Source of the DNA: Methanosarcinaceae archaeon
Lineage (GTDB): Archaea; Halobacteriota; Methanosarcinia; Methanosarcinales; Methanosarcinaceae
Reading direction: 5' to 3'
DNA: 5,924 nucleotides
NCBI GenBank assembly: GCA_030609665.1
Contig: JAUWBW010000121.1
Span: forward strand, 1 to 5,924
Of this stretch, positions 5,818 to 5,924 are shown one piece after another. Each line of letters begins with the position of its first letter. Positions within the stretch are counted from its first letter, which is position 1. A program made the position numbers and the translations under genes. The notes beneath the pieces were generated by a model that made no database searches, was not told the DNA's origin, and was given only the letters and a program-made list of their open reading frames with translations.

Positions 5818-5924
5818 ATGAAAAAGCAATTCCTTGATGATACAGAAGCAGTGAGTGTCATCATCGGCGCCATGATCCTCATAGTCATTGTTGTCACCGG
5901 TGCCACAAGTCTTGCATACACGAC
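5818..5924 (+). CDS. Archaeal pilin-like secreted protein, N-terminal fragment
   Basis: Only the first 35 codons are in the window; the gene continues to the right. The fragment begins with a short basic tip (MKKQ), an acidic stretch (FLDDTEA) and then a hydrophobic helix beginning VSVIIGAMILIVIVV. This is the class III signal-peptide layout of archaeal type IV pilins and resembles the AVSPVIGVILMVAI start of the DUF1628/Pilin_N family. Processing would be expected after Ala11, with Glu10-Ala11 before Val12. Unlike ordinary signal peptides, the hydrophobic part would stay on the mature protein as the assembly helix. It is divergent from the operon encoding the ATPase and platform proteins and shares its control region, so it is a good candidate substrate of that machine. 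Whether it is a major pilin, a minor pseudopilin or a larger surface protein cannot be told from this fragment. Confidence 0.75.
   Translation, partial: MKKQFLDDTEAVSVIIGAMILIVIVVTGATSLAYT

Noticed and set aside
5653..5829. N-terminal extension of the lipoprotein to an upstream start at 5829
   Set aside because: It would translate the AT-rich tandem dyads, bury the signal peptide and lipobox inside the protein and overlap the divergent pilin-like start. The GTG at 5652 fits signal peptide and TATA spacing.

Overview
The window looks archaeal, most likely a euryarchaeon of the methanogen/ANME type (order uncertain). The main evidence is a four-gene minus-strand operon for an archaeal type IV pilus / type II secretion-like machine. 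It encodes a FlaI/GspE2-type ATPase and two separate TadC/FlaJ-type membrane platform proteins. A divergent gene begins with an archaeal class III (prepilin-type) signal. A leaderless-style promoter lies upstream of the operon: a TATA-like box about 26 nt before a GTG start, with no Shine-Dalgarno sequence. The taxonomic placement is inference.

Layout. Bases 1-137 are the 3' end of a plus-strand group II intron. A complete 34-nt domain V and a domain VI with a bulged branch-point A can be folded by eye; the reverse transcriptase/maturase, if present, lies left of the window. Bases 138-656 contain no convincing gene. They hold a 257-bp non-autonomous transposon-like element (281-537) with 26-bp imperfect terminal inverted repeats and a perfect 9-bp target duplication. 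Inside it is a 9-nt-periodic CGCAGAG-type inverted repeat. A GC-rich hairpin follows near 603-615.

Bases 657-5652 are the operon, read right to left: a TPR-containing lipoprotein (start 5652), the secretion ATPase (chosen start 4805), a first six-helix TadC-like protein (2029-3159), and a second TadC-like protein (657-2036). The second platform protein carries a glycine-rich outside loop and a C-terminal extracellular Ig-like domain. The genes touch or overlap (1-nt gap, 4-bp ATGA overlap, 8-bp overlap), so they are probably translationally coupled. Bases 5653-5817 are a divergent control region. It has two ~40-bp imperfect direct repeats, each built from two dyads, and a separate perfect dyad over the operon's TATA box. 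From 5818 a pilin-like gene runs off the right edge.

Working model: the ATPase powers the two membrane platform proteins to assemble or move a pilin-like subunit, perhaps the divergent gene product. The lipoprotein and the Ig-like domain would supply parts on the outer face. No prepilin peptidase is visible. The most unusual points are the platform-Ig fusion, the TPR lipoprotein as first operon gene, the repeated operator-like sites, and the small transposon-like element with intact target duplication.
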